The translations under genes and the position numbers were made by a program. Under the pieces are notes generated by a model. That model was not told the DNA's origin. It made no database searches and worked only from the letters and a program-made list of their open reading frames with translations. Below, piece after piece: positions 19,461 through 27,443 of a DNA stretch of 64,000 bases. Each line of letters starts with the position of its first letter. Positions within the stretch are counted from its first letter, which is position 1. The DNA comes from Methanomassiliicoccus sp. (lineage in GTDB: Archaea > Thermoplasmatota > Thermoplasmata > Methanomassiliicoccales > Methanomassiliicoccaceae): positions 48,516 through 112,515 of the forward strand of contig JAWQJJ010000009.1 of NCBI GenBank assembly GCA_033485155.1. Direction: 5' to 3'.

Positions 19461-20183
19461 TTAGGGCTTGCCGTGTTTTTTGATCTCCCGCGCCTGCAGG
19501 CGGGCCTGCACCACATCGTCCCTCAGCTCCCGGAGCGCGTCGGCGGCAATCCACCGTGCCGCCTTGCTTTCGCGGCCAGCGATCCTAAGAGCGCACTCCA
19601 CCGCCGCCCGGTTGAGCTCCATATCCCGCTTTCCAATCTGTCGGAGAGCCCAGTTGACCGCCTTGCGCACAAAGTTGCGGTCGTCGTCCGCCCCATTCTC
19701 GATAACCGGCAGGAGGTCCAGGAACCGGGCATCGGGGGCCTTCTTGTCGTGAACCGCCAGAACGGCCATGAGCACGAAACCGGCGCGCCTGACGAACTCC
19801 TCCGGGCGGCGGGGCCACTCGACCGCCTTGGGCCACGCGTAGGGCGTTGCCACGAACAGGTTGGTGCAGCATTGGTCGCACAGGTCCCAGGAGCGGAATT
19901 CCAGGGCCCACGCCTCCATCTGCTCCTCGGTGACCGTGGTCGGCTCGTCGACCATCGTTGCCAGTATTCTTGCCTCGTGGACCCCGGTGGACCACAGCGC
20001 CGCGGCGACCGCATGGTTCTTTCCCAGGCGCCGGGCCATGGCCCTCATTTGGGGTACCGATGACCCACCGAGGGCGGCGGTGGTATCGATGCCGTAGCGG
20101 GCCATGCCCGCCCGGGAAGCCTCGTTTGACCTAGCCCTCAGCTCGTCCATGACCTTCGAAACGCTTTCTTCCTCGCCGTTCAC
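19461..20183 (-). CDS. AlkD-like DNA alkylation repair HEAT-repeat protein
   Basis: A 240-residue all-helical protein of the AlkD/DNA-alkylation-repair family, DNA glycosylases that remove N3- and N7-alkylated purines without base flipping. The pattern EFRSWDLCDQ (Trp-Asp pair near residue 94) and DRNFVRKAVNWALRQIG (Arg then Trp near residue 170) matches the cationic groove and catalytic region of the family. Its start overlaps the 5' flank of the divergent metallophosphoesterase gene. Activity is inferred from family only. Confidence 0.87.
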   Translation of the reverse strand: MNGEEESVSKVMDELRARSNEASRAGMARYGIDTTAALGGSSVPQMRAMARRLGKNHAVAAALWSTGVHEARILATMVDEPTTVTEEQMEAWALEFRSWDLCDQCCTNLFVATPYAWPKAVEWPRRPEEFVRRAGFVLMAVLAVHDKKAPDARFLDLLPVIENGADDDRNFVRKAVNWALRQIGKRDMELNRAAVECALRIAGRESKAARWIAADALRELRDDVVQARLQAREIKKHGKP

Positions 20184-20259
20184 ATCTCAGGCATGTGGTA
20201 TGGCGGTAAAAATGACTCGGACGGAGCGAACTTTATCTCGCCCCCCGGGCATCGTGGTG

Positions 20260-21009
20260 ATGATGAAGATCGCACACATTTCGGACCTGCATTTCTCCTC
20301 CTCCCTGTTCGTTCAGGAATACGCGGACAATGTCGCTCGGACGATCCAGCAGGAGGGACCGGACCTGCTGGTGGTGACCGGGGACCTGACCACCGACGGC
20401 TATGTCGCCGAGTACGAGGCGGCCAAGCGGTTCCTGGACCGCCTGGAAGTGAAAGACCGGTTGATCGTGCCTGGCAACCATGACGCCCGGAACCTCGGCT
20501 ACACCATCTTCGAGGAGATCATCGGCCCCCGCTTTCCCCTTTACCACGGGGAAGAGGTGACCGTGGTCGGCCTGGACTCCACCGAACCGGACGTTGACGA
20601 CGGGCATGTGGGGAGGGAGCACTACGACGATATCCGCAACCACCTGTCCGGCCGGGGAGTGCGCATAGTGGCGCTACACCATCACCTGATCCCGATCCCC
20701 GGGACGGGGCGAGAGAGACAGATCCCCACCGACGCCGGAGACCTGCTGGGCATCTGCAAGGAGGCTGGGGTGGACATCGTGCTATCGGGCCACAAACACC
20801 TGGCGTGGGTGTGGAACCTGGACGGATGCTTCTTCATCACCGCGGCCACCTCCACCTCCCGCCGCCTGAAGGGGCGCTCCCGGCCGGCCATGAACATCAT
20901 GGATATCGAGGGCCGGGAGCTAATGGTGCGCGAGATCAGGACCGACGACCGGCATGAGGAGGTCGTCCTCCGGGCTCGTCTCAGGGACCGGTCAGTGACC
21001 TCTCCCTGA
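20260..21009 (+). CDS. Calcineurin-like metallophosphoesterase
   Basis: About 249 residues with the full set of metal-binding motifs: SDLHFS (D-x-H) at the N-terminus, GDLT, GNHD, HHH and SGHKH. This is the two-metal phosphoesterase fold of the CpdA/Icc group, which includes cyclic-nucleotide phosphodiesterases. The start is taken at the MMKIAHISD pair, because upstream in-frame sequence is antisense to the AlkD-like gene and lacks the family start. Substrate is unknown. It is divergent from, and partly overlaps the promoter zone of, the AlkD-like gene. Confidence 0.9.
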   Translation: MMKIAHISDLHFSSSLFVQEYADNVARTIQQEGPDLLVVTGDLTTDGYVAEYEAAKRFLDRLEVKDRLIVPGNHDARNLGYTIFEEIIGPRFPLYHGEEVTVVGLDSTEPDVDDGHVGREHYDDIRNHLSGRGVRIVALHHHLIPIPGTGRERQIPTDAGDLLGICKEAGVDIVLSGHKHLAWVWNLDGCFFITAATSTSRRLKGRSRPAMNIMDIEGRELMVREIRTDDRHEEVVLRARLRDRSVTSP

Positions 21010-21336
21010 CAGGAGGAGCTTACCGTTCCTACTTCCTGCCGACGCCTCGGCAGAACGGACGACCACAGGCCGGATGACGGCGGGCCATGTACCGTTGCCC
21101 CTATTCGTCGCTGCGTCGAGTCAGCACGCTCGCATTAACGCGGCTTAGGAGACGAACGATACCTGTGATTTTATTCGTTCAAGCTTGCCGGGACTTCTGC
21201 CCCAGTCTGACATTTTTATTGGCATCGCAGCTTGGCCGCAGAAGATCACACATCCGGTGCGGCTTCCTCCTCCCGCTGTCGCTGAGGACTCCACCGCACA
21301 CGAAGTTGAAATCACCCCTCATGCATTATCATCTCG
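21010..21336 (+). other. Intergenic stretch without a recognisable gene
   Basis: About 330 bases between the phosphoesterase and corA. No open frame with plausible codon use or ribosome site was seen. Two AT-richer patches (around 21168-21180 and 21211-21220) could be promoter elements for corA. Confidence 0.5.
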
Positions 21337-22326
21337 ATGTCCGGGACCGGCGGGACGACCATTACCGTTATGGCCTACGACAGTACGGCGGTCGTCCGTG
21401 AGGAGGTCAGCGGCATCGGCCAGGCCTTGGACCGTATCGGGCTGCGCAAGGTCACCTGGATCATCGTGAGGGGCAAGCTCGGCGAGGAGGACCTAGAGGT
21501 GCTCAGGGAGCGCCTCCATCTTCATCCCGTGGTGATCGAAGAGATCGCCGAACACCTTCCTGCCCGCCCCAAACTAGTGGATTTCGAGGAGCATATCCTG
21601 ATCACCTGGCGGCTGCTCAAGCTGGAGAACGGGGAGGTGACCGAGGGGCAGGCTATCAACCTGCTGGGAAGGGGGTTCCTGGTGACCATCGTGCCGGAGA
21701 AGCACCGCTTCTCACGGACCATGGAAGCCCTGGGCAATGAGCACAACCAGGTCCGGAGCATGGGCGCCGATTACCTGCTCTACGACATCATCGATGCGGT
21801 CATCGACGACTACTTCGCCATCTCCGAGGACCTGGGAGACATGATAGAGGACGCCCAGGATAGGGTTCTGACGGACACCGGGACCCGCTCATTGACCGAG
21901 GTCCAGCACCTGCGGAGGGTGCTGATTAAGGTACGCAAGGCCATCTGGCCGCTCCGAGAGGCCATCAACGTCCTGGTGAAGGGGCAGTCGGACCTGGTCG
22001 ACGACTACACCGCCCCTTACTACCGGGATGCTTACGATCATACCATCGAGCTTATGGATACCGTGGACACCCACCGCGATATGCTCGCCGAGACCCTGGA
22101 TATCTACCAGAGCAACGTGAGCAATCAGCTCAACAATATCGTCAAGGTGCTGACTCTCATCTCGGTGGTGTTCGCTCCCCTGACCTTCATCGTTGGCCTG
22201 TACGGAATGAACTTCCAATACATGCCCGAGTTGAGCTCTCCCTTTGGTTACCCTGGAGTGCTGGCATTGATGGCGGTGGTCGCTCTGGTCATGGTCTTCC
22301 TGTTCAGGTATCGGGGTTGGTTCTGA
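21337..22326 (+). CDS. corA: CorA-family magnesium/divalent metal transporter
   Basis: A 329-residue CorA. A long soluble alpha/beta and helical N-terminal funnel is followed by two C-terminal membrane helices. The first ends in the signature YGMNF, with the usual short acidic loop (MPEL) before the second. CorA forms pentamers that conduct Mg2+ and sometimes Co2+ or Ni2+ into the cell. Start could be the ATG at 21337 or that at 21370 (MAYDS); neither has a convincing ribosome site. Confidence 0.95.
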   Translation: MSGTGGTTITVMAYDSTAVVREEVSGIGQALDRIGLRKVTWIIVRGKLGEEDLEVLRERLHLHPVVIEEIAEHLPARPKLVDFEEHILITWRLLKLENGEVTEGQAINLLGRGFLVTIVPEKHRFSRTMEALGNEHNQVRSMGADYLLYDIIDAVIDDYFAISEDLGDMIEDAQDRVLTDTGTRSLTEVQHLRRVLIKVRKAIWPLREAINVLVKGQSDLVDDYTAPYYRDAYDHTIELMDTVDTHRDMLAETLDIYQSNVSNQLNNIVKVLTLISVVFAPLTFIVGLYGMNFQYMPELSSPFGYPGVLALMAVVALVMVFLFRYRGWF

Positions 22327-22387
22327 GATTAACGGCGGTCTTATATACCAAGACAAAACTCTATCGGCTCAAATTTCGGTGATCACT

Positions 22388-22558
22388 ATGGAATCAGAGA
22401 AGATTTGCAGCTCATGCGGTGTCAGGCTGGGCAAGAACGACGGTATGACGTTCTTCAAGTGCCCCGAGTGCGGCGTGGTGGAGATCGGCCGCTGCCCTAA
22501 GTGCAGGGACCAGAGCGTAACCTACACCTGCACCAAGTGCGGGTTCACCGGACCTTAG
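22388..22558 (+). CDS. Small Zn-ribbon RNA-binding protein (COG2888 type)
   Basis: A 56-residue protein with four C-x-x-C pairs: CSSC, CPEC, CPKC and CTKC, enough for two zinc ribbons. The family is annotated as a Zn-ribbon RNA-binding protein with a role in translation, and its gene typically precedes the EF-1beta gene, exactly as here (10-base gap). A TATA-like TTATATACC lies about 45 bases upstream of the ATG. Confidence 0.9.
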   Translation: MESEKICSSCGVRLGKNDGMTFFKCPECGVVEIGRCPKCRDQSVTYTCTKCGFTGP

Positions 22559-22567
22559 GTGCGTACC

Positions 22568-22834
22568 ATGGGAAAGGTCGCCGCCGTGTACAACGTCGTT
22601 CCTGAGAGTCCTGAGGTCAACCCCGAGGACATCGTCAAGGCCATGCCGTCGGTCCTCCCGGACGGGGTAGGCATCAACAGCGTGAGCATCAAGCCCTTCG
22701 CCTTCGGTCTCAAGATCATCGAGGTCACCGCCATCATGGACGATACCTCGGGCATCATCGAGAAACTGGAGGAGGCCCTCAGGTCGATCCCCCAGGTCCA
22801 GAGCGTCGAGAACACCACTATCACCCTGGTCTGA
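22568..22834 (+). CDS. ef1b: Translation elongation factor 1-beta (nucleotide exchange factor)
   Basis: An 88-residue aEF-1beta, the guanine nucleotide exchange factor for EF-1alpha. It has the ferredoxin-like fold pattern VAAVYNVVPESPEV with the conserved PFAFGLKIIEV segment. Start taken at ATG 22568; a GTG three codons earlier abuts the previous stop and is less likely. Co-directional with the Zn-ribbon gene. Confidence 0.95.
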   Translation: MGKVAAVYNVVPESPEVNPEDIVKAMPSVLPDGVGINSVSIKPFAFGLKIIEVTAIMDDTSGIIEKLEEALRSIPQVQSVENTTITLV

Positions 22835-22890
22835 AACCACTTCGGCGCATCCGCGCCGGCCCTAATTTTATCTTGTATCTGCACCGAGCC

Positions 22891-23334
22891 TCAAGGCTCG
22901 AGTAACTCGAAGCCAGTGGAGGGGTCCCTCACCTTACGGGCGTTGGAACCGACAAGCTCGAACATTATCACCTCGAGCACCTGCCAGACTACTACCCCGC
23001 TGCGAACGCAGCCGGCCGAGGCTTTTCCGTCCCGACCGAATGCCGCGTGCACGTGGAGCATCGGGCGGTCGTTCTCATCAGGAAAAAGGGTACCCACGCC
23101 GGCCATCTCACTGACGCCGGGGAGCGCATGCCTCAGGGGCTCCACCGGCCGGGCGTTAGCCTCCTTGGGACCGCAAACGATGCTGCTGCCGCAGTCCGCC
23201 GCACCGACCATGAGCACCGCGGCGGCCCGGACATCATGCTCCGAAGCGAACCGCTCGAGGACCTCGTGCACCACCTCTCCCTGCTCCAGCCGGATGATGA
23301 AGACTCTGCCCCTGGTCGCTTCGGAATATCTCAT
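22891..23334 (-). CDS. PPC-domain (DUF296) protein
   Basis: A 147-residue stand-alone PPC/DUF296 domain: opening FIIRLEQGEVVHEVLERF, the conserved histidine pattern LHVHAAFGRDG and the C-terminal FELVGSNARKVRDPST. In plants the domain occurs in AT-hook DNA-binding proteins; stand-alone prokaryotic members have no settled role. The start at 23334 has a GGTGG ribosome site. A longer reading upstream would run antisense-like into the malic enzyme end and is rejected. It follows malic enzyme by 35 bases. Confidence 0.88.
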   Translation of the reverse strand: MRYSEATRGRVFIIRLEQGEVVHEVLERFASEHDVRAAAVLMVGAADCGSSIVCGPKEANARPVEPLRHALPGVSEMAGVGTLFPDENDRPMLHVHAAFGRDGKASAGCVRSGVVVWQVLEVIMFELVGSNARKVRDPSTGFELLEP

Positions 23335-23369
23335 GATGCCACCATAGAAAAAGGGTAACGGAAAGGGTT

Positions 23370-24716
23370 TTACTCGGGAGGGGCGCGGATGTAGTCCTCG
23401 TCCATCAGCAGCTTGGTCTCGCTCCTGGCCCTCTTGATGGTACCCTCGGCCCGCTTCCACAGCTCGTCGCGGCTCAACTTGACCCTGGCCACTCCGGTCT
23501 CGATAGCCTTCATGGCCACTGCCACGGCTTCCCGGGGGAACACTTCCCAGTCGTCCATGGTGGGCACGATGTATTCCTCGCTCAGGCCCCTGTCCTCGGC
23601 AGTCTTGGCGATCTCCAGGGCGGCCGCGATGCACATATCGTCGGTAATTGTTCGCGCCCTTACGTCCAGCGCCCCGCGGAAGATGCCCGGGAAGCCCAGG
23701 GAGTTGTTGACCTGGTTGGGGAAGTCGCTCCGGCCGGTGGCCACGATACGGGCCCCCGCCTCCTTAGCCTCCCAGGGCCAGATCTCCGGTATGGGGTTGG
23801 CGGTGGCGAAGACTATGGCGTCACTGGCCATGCCCCTGACCCACTCCTTCTTGATCACACCGGGCCCGGGCCGGGACGCGGCGACCACGATGTCGGCGCC
23901 CTTCATTGCATCCTCGATGCTTCCGACCACGTTCTCGGCGTTGGAGTGGGTGCACATGAACCACTTCTCGGCATGAGTCTTCTTAATGTCTTCGCGCCCC
24001 TTGTGCAGGGTGCCCTTGCTGTCGCACATGACGATGTTCTTGATGTTGAAGCCTGCAGCGACCATAACTCTGGAGATAGCGATGTTGGCAGCGCCAGCGC
24101 CGACCATGGCGACCTTGGATTCGCTGATCTTCTTACCCACAACCTTGTGGGCGTTGATGGCCCCTGCGGTCACGATGGTCGCGGTACCCTGCTGGTCATC
24201 ATGCCATACGGGGATGTCCATCTCCGCCCGGAGGCGGTCCAGGATCTCGAAGCACTTGGGGTTCTCGATGTCCTCGAGGTTTATGCCTCCGAAGGACGGG
24301 GCGAGGTACTTGACGGTCTTGATGATCTCTTCGGTATCCTTGGTGGCGAGGCAAATAGGGACGGCATCCACGCCGCCCAAGTACTTGAACAACAAGGCCT
24401 TCCCTTCCATGACCGGCAAGCCAGCCTCCGGGCCGATATCCCCGAGCCCAAGAACCCTGGTGCCGTCGGAAACGACCGCTACCATGTTGCCCTTGCTGGT
24501 GTGCTCGTAAACCTTCTCGGGGTTCTTCTTGATGTCCTTGCACGGCTCCGCGACACCAGGGGTGTACCATATGGCGAAGTCTTGGAAGTTACGGACCGGG
24601 CACTTGGCGGTGATCTCGATCTTTCCCTCGTAGAAGGGGTGGTACTTCATGGCCAGCCTGGCCGGCTCGTACGCCTTTTTCAACAGTTCTTCCTCGGTCT
24701 TCTTGTCCATCGTCAT
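23370..24716 (-). CDS. NAD(P)-dependent malic enzyme
   Basis: A 448-residue short-form malic enzyme converting malate to pyruvate and CO2. Landmarks: YTPGVAEPCK near residue 50, the catalytic Lys region EGKALLFKYLGGVDA, metal-binding HDDQQGTA near residue 170, and the Rossmann VGAGAAN dinucleotide loop. ATANPIPEI is also conserved. No phosphotransacetylase-like extension is present. The ATG overlaps the stop of a short upstream frame by four bases. Confidence 0.96.
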   Translation of the reverse strand: MTMDKKTEEELLKKAYEPARLAMKYHPFYEGKIEITAKCPVRNFQDFAIWYTPGVAEPCKDIKKNPEKVYEHTSKGNMVAVVSDGTRVLGLGDIGPEAGLPVMEGKALLFKYLGGVDAVPICLATKDTEEIIKTVKYLAPSFGGINLEDIENPKCFEILDRLRAEMDIPVWHDDQQGTATIVTAGAINAHKVVGKKISESKVAMVGAGAANIAISRVMVAAGFNIKNIVMCDSKGTLHKGREDIKKTHAEKWFMCTHSNAENVVGSIEDAMKGADIVVAASRPGPGVIKKEWVRGMASDAIVFATANPIPEIWPWEAKEAGARIVATGRSDFPNQVNNSLGFPGIFRGALDVRARTITDDMCIAAALEIAKTAEDRGLSEEYIVPTMDDWEVFPREAVAVAMKAIETGVARVKLSRDELWKRAEGTIKRARSETKLLMDEDYIRAPPE

Positions 24717-24896
24717 TGGGAACTCGCTCCACCGGGCTTGATAGAATCTAGCAGGGCCCGGACCTGCTCGAAATCCTCGATTTCGTTCTTAAACTGTTCG
24801 GTGGATTTGTTCCTATGCCGACGCGTTCCCGTTCGCTCTAGGCCGTCGCGCTGCGACCTTCGTAGTGAGATGACGAATTATTCATCATTCTTGTGA

Positions 24897-25339
24897 TTTA
24901 CAGACGTTATGCGTCGGATGCTTTTCCCTGCCCGCCTGTGCACCTGGGCAGCCCGGCCTGGACTGTCCCTATCTCCGCACCGTTCGGTAAGCTCAGCGGA
25001 ATTAAGTATGACCATGGTCCAACGACTGAAGGATTCGCAGCAGCGTTCGAAGTGAAGAACAGAGATAGAGTCGTTCTGGGAATGGGCCCCTGCAAGCGTG
25101 GAGGTTGAGTTGAGAGGCCATATCCTTGACCATTAGTCAAGAGATATGGTCTCGATGATCTGTCGTTGTAGGAGCCATGGGGCGAGGGGGGAATGTCCAG
25201 CCGTGTCGACCGAAAGGGAGCGATTCTTCTTTTTTCTCTTGTTACCGACCATCCATTATTTCGATTTACAGCTGTGTTGAGCGCGGACCGTCAAGCACGG
25301 TACCTTGAAAAAAGAATGGAAGTGGTTTAGCGCATGGAC
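24897..25339 (-). other. Non-coding stretch between malic enzyme region and a membrane gene
   Basis: About 440 bases with no open frame I can support. It contains one strong stem-loop (25114-25153) and a U-rich run on the minus strand (25310-25316) that probably terminates the downstream-facing membrane gene. Confidence 0.5.
25114..25153. repeat. Imperfect inverted repeat / stem-loop
   Basis: GAGGCCATATC-c-TTGAC, a 5-base loop CATTA, then GTCAA-ga-GATATGGTCTC. The arms pair over about 15 of 17 positions. It stands alone in a gene-poor stretch with no T-run after it, so a terminator is not obvious; a protein-binding site or a small element end are alternatives. Confidence 0.6.
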
Positions 25340-25957
25340 CTATACGATCCTGCTTTCCTGTAGATCCAGCATCTGATCTATCCATGCCTGGTCTATTTGA
25401 TAGCCCCCAACATAAGAGAAGACGATCACTCCGCAGACGTTCTTTTTCTGGAACACATATTCCTTCATCACCACAGTGGAGACCGAGATGGCCTTCAGGT
25501 GGCACTGATCGAAGTGACCGCTTACCTCGGTAACCGGCTGGAATGATTCGTTCTGGATCATGTTCGAATAGTCCGCCTTGGCGCTGGCGACGGAGTTGTA
25601 GGTCAGTATCTGGCAGGAGACCTCGGCAAACGATTCGGTCGCCCCCCTGGTGATCGAGTTATTGAACACAGAGTAGGCCCAATCGACCCCTGGATGATCT
25701 GGCAATTCTAAGGTTGTCCCGGATGTACGCCACCCTGATGGGAAATCGGATTGCTTGAGCACCATTTCCTGGGAAGTGCTCTTGACATTGGCTGATGCAT
25801 TCATCACCGTCATAGCCACCGCAGCAACGACCAGCACTGCGACGATGATGATCACTGCGACGATGATCGTCTTGTTCGACTTCCTAGGTGGTGGCACGGG
25901 CGGTATTTGCGAGTACGGTATCGGAGCTTGCGCTATGGGTGGTGGATTGTTCTCCAT
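25340..25957 (-). CDS. Membrane-anchored extracytoplasmic protein of unknown function
   Basis: 205 residues: a Pro-rich cytoplasmic N-terminus (PPPIAQAPIPYSQIPPVPPP), a single membrane helix at about residues 30-52, and an outside domain of about 150 residues containing L-K-Q-S-D-F-P-S-G-W. That motif recalls sensor and lipoprotein domains with an L-x-x-S-D-L-P-x-G-W core. Three Cys residues in the outer domain could form a disulfide. I do not recognise a specific family. It ends just before a T-rich run on its own strand. Confidence 0.75.
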   Translation of the reverse strand: MENNPPPIAQAPIPYSQIPPVPPPRKSNKTIIVAVIIIVAVLVVAAVAMTVMNASANVKSTSQEMVLKQSDFPSGWRTSGTTLELPDHPGVDWAYSVFNNSITRGATESFAEVSCQILTYNSVASAKADYSNMIQNESFQPVTEVSGHFDQCHLKAISVSTVVMKEYVFQKKNVCGVIVFSYVGGYQIDQAWIDQMLDLQESRIV

Positions 25958-26134
25958 TTGTTTCTCTCCTATATCCCCAGCCAGGAAACGGCCTCATCCA
26001 GCTTATAATTATTGTATGGATAAAAATACAGATCGCTGTCATCATCTCAACTATCCATGAAGAAACGAGTGGGTGACGAACTGTCCTTCGTCCATCGGAA
26101 GGCTGACAATTTGCGTTGTCAGGCTGAGCTTATC

Positions 26135-26722
26135 TCATTTCGATCTCATCTTAGTGGCACCCCAGAGCGCGGTCATTGCGCACATTGTCCCCGGAATAAT
26201 GAAAACCACGCTGGGCAAAGGGATGTGCGCTACCCCGACGATAGTAAAGATTGCGGCAAATACGATCACAACGCCCATAGAACCGTACAGGAACATTCTC
26301 TTGCCCTCCTCGCGGTTCTTGGCTACGAGGTCGGCCTTCTCTAACTTCAAGCGTTCCCCATTCTCGGTGATTGTCTTCCCTTCTACAAAGCCCCAGCATT
26401 CCTCGAGGAGCATGCCCCAGTTCAATCGCGCATCTTCGGCCATCTGAGCGAGGTCCGAACTGTTAATCATGACCGGGGACGCGTTTACGGATACCACCAC
26501 TCCGTTCGATGATTGGGATAAGTCGAAGGTTAGCTCCTTCTTGGCATTTCTTTTCCAACCTTTCACGGTCCTGTGGGAGCCATGGATGGCCTCTATGCGT
26601 GTCGGCTCGGTACCAACGACCTTCTTGGCATCCTCTTTGGTCAGCCAAACCATGATCTTGTCGAAGACCTCGTTCGCTCTCTTCCCTTTAAATTCATGCG
26701 AATACTGGAAGCTAATTGCCAA
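26135..26722 (-). CDS. Hypothetical two-helix membrane protein
   Basis: A 195-residue protein. The first 135 residues form a soluble alpha/beta domain (strand FQYSHEFKGK, helix, TRIEAIHG). Two adjacent membrane helices at about residues 147-190 follow, with a short basic tail. No family recognised. It is preceded by an AT-rich stretch (26735-26790) that likely holds its promoter. The neighbouring gene is also a small membrane protein, and the pair sits in a gene-poor part of the window. Confidence 0.72.
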   Translation of the reverse strand: MAISFQYSHEFKGKRANEVFDKIMVWLTKEDAKKVVGTEPTRIEAIHGSHRTVKGWKRNAKKELTFDLSQSSNGVVVSVNASPVMINSSDLAQMAEDARLNWGMLLEECWGFVEGKTITENGERLKLEKADLVAKNREEGKRMFLYGSMGVVIVFAAIFTIVGVAHIPLPSVVFIIPGTMCAMTALWGATKMRSK

Positions 26723-27443
26723 CTTTCCACCAAAACAGTAAATGATTGTGTTAAAATAATAATTCTGGTATTTTCTGGATTATAAGATTCTATCAGCATC
26801 GACTACACATGTGAGTAACGTTCGAGCCTTCGACCACTCACCCCTTTGAAATCCATAGAGGCATCGTTCACAAAATTTATGTGATGTTGCACCTTGAAAT
26901 GGGTCCGATCACTGCATGGATGATGCTTCCCCATGATAACTCCCATGCAGGGGTCGTCCGGCCCGCCCCTTATTCCAGCTGAGGCGTCTGTGGGCCGGAC
27001 GTAATCTTTCACGATTACATGTGAAACAGGTCGCTCTGGACGATGAGATCTCATTGCGAAATTGATTTAAACTTGCATGAGGCAGCTCGTTTCGAAGGGG
27101 AAGCCACACTCTCCATCCTCATCTGCCAAGGTTGGTGCAATCCCACAGATTCAAACGCGTGTCTAGGCACAATTCTCAGGGGCTTCCCCTTCATCTTCGC
27201 ATCATAGCGATGGCCGCTAGCATCAAACCTGGTTGGTTCCATGCCTACTGATGTTCGTCCACCAGAAGATTGAGCATCGGCTCTGGTGCGCTACTCGATG
27301 ATGAGAACGATGGCCGCATGAAGACATGGAAGGCCTCTAGCCACTGGTGTCATCGGACAGGGCAGCAATCGGGATATCACCAAGCCGCTAGGCAGGATGG
27401 TCAAGAGCTATGGTAGATATACGCCCGGTCCATTCCATCATCC
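26723..27443. other. 720-base stretch without a supported gene
   Basis: The first 70 bases are AT-rich, the rest is mixed. Short frames on both strands (60-80 codons) lack ribosome sites and recognisable domains. Some fragments look like decayed coding sequence, but I cannot assign them to a transposase or any other family. Confidence 0.45.

Noticed and set aside
24893..25140. Short frames on both strands (about 70 codons)
   Set aside because: No ribosome site, no domain, and overlapping each other on opposite strands.
26803..27440. Possible transposase remnant
   Set aside because: Short frames on both strands hint at decayed coding sequence, but no catalytic motif, terminal inverted repeats or target duplication could be seen.
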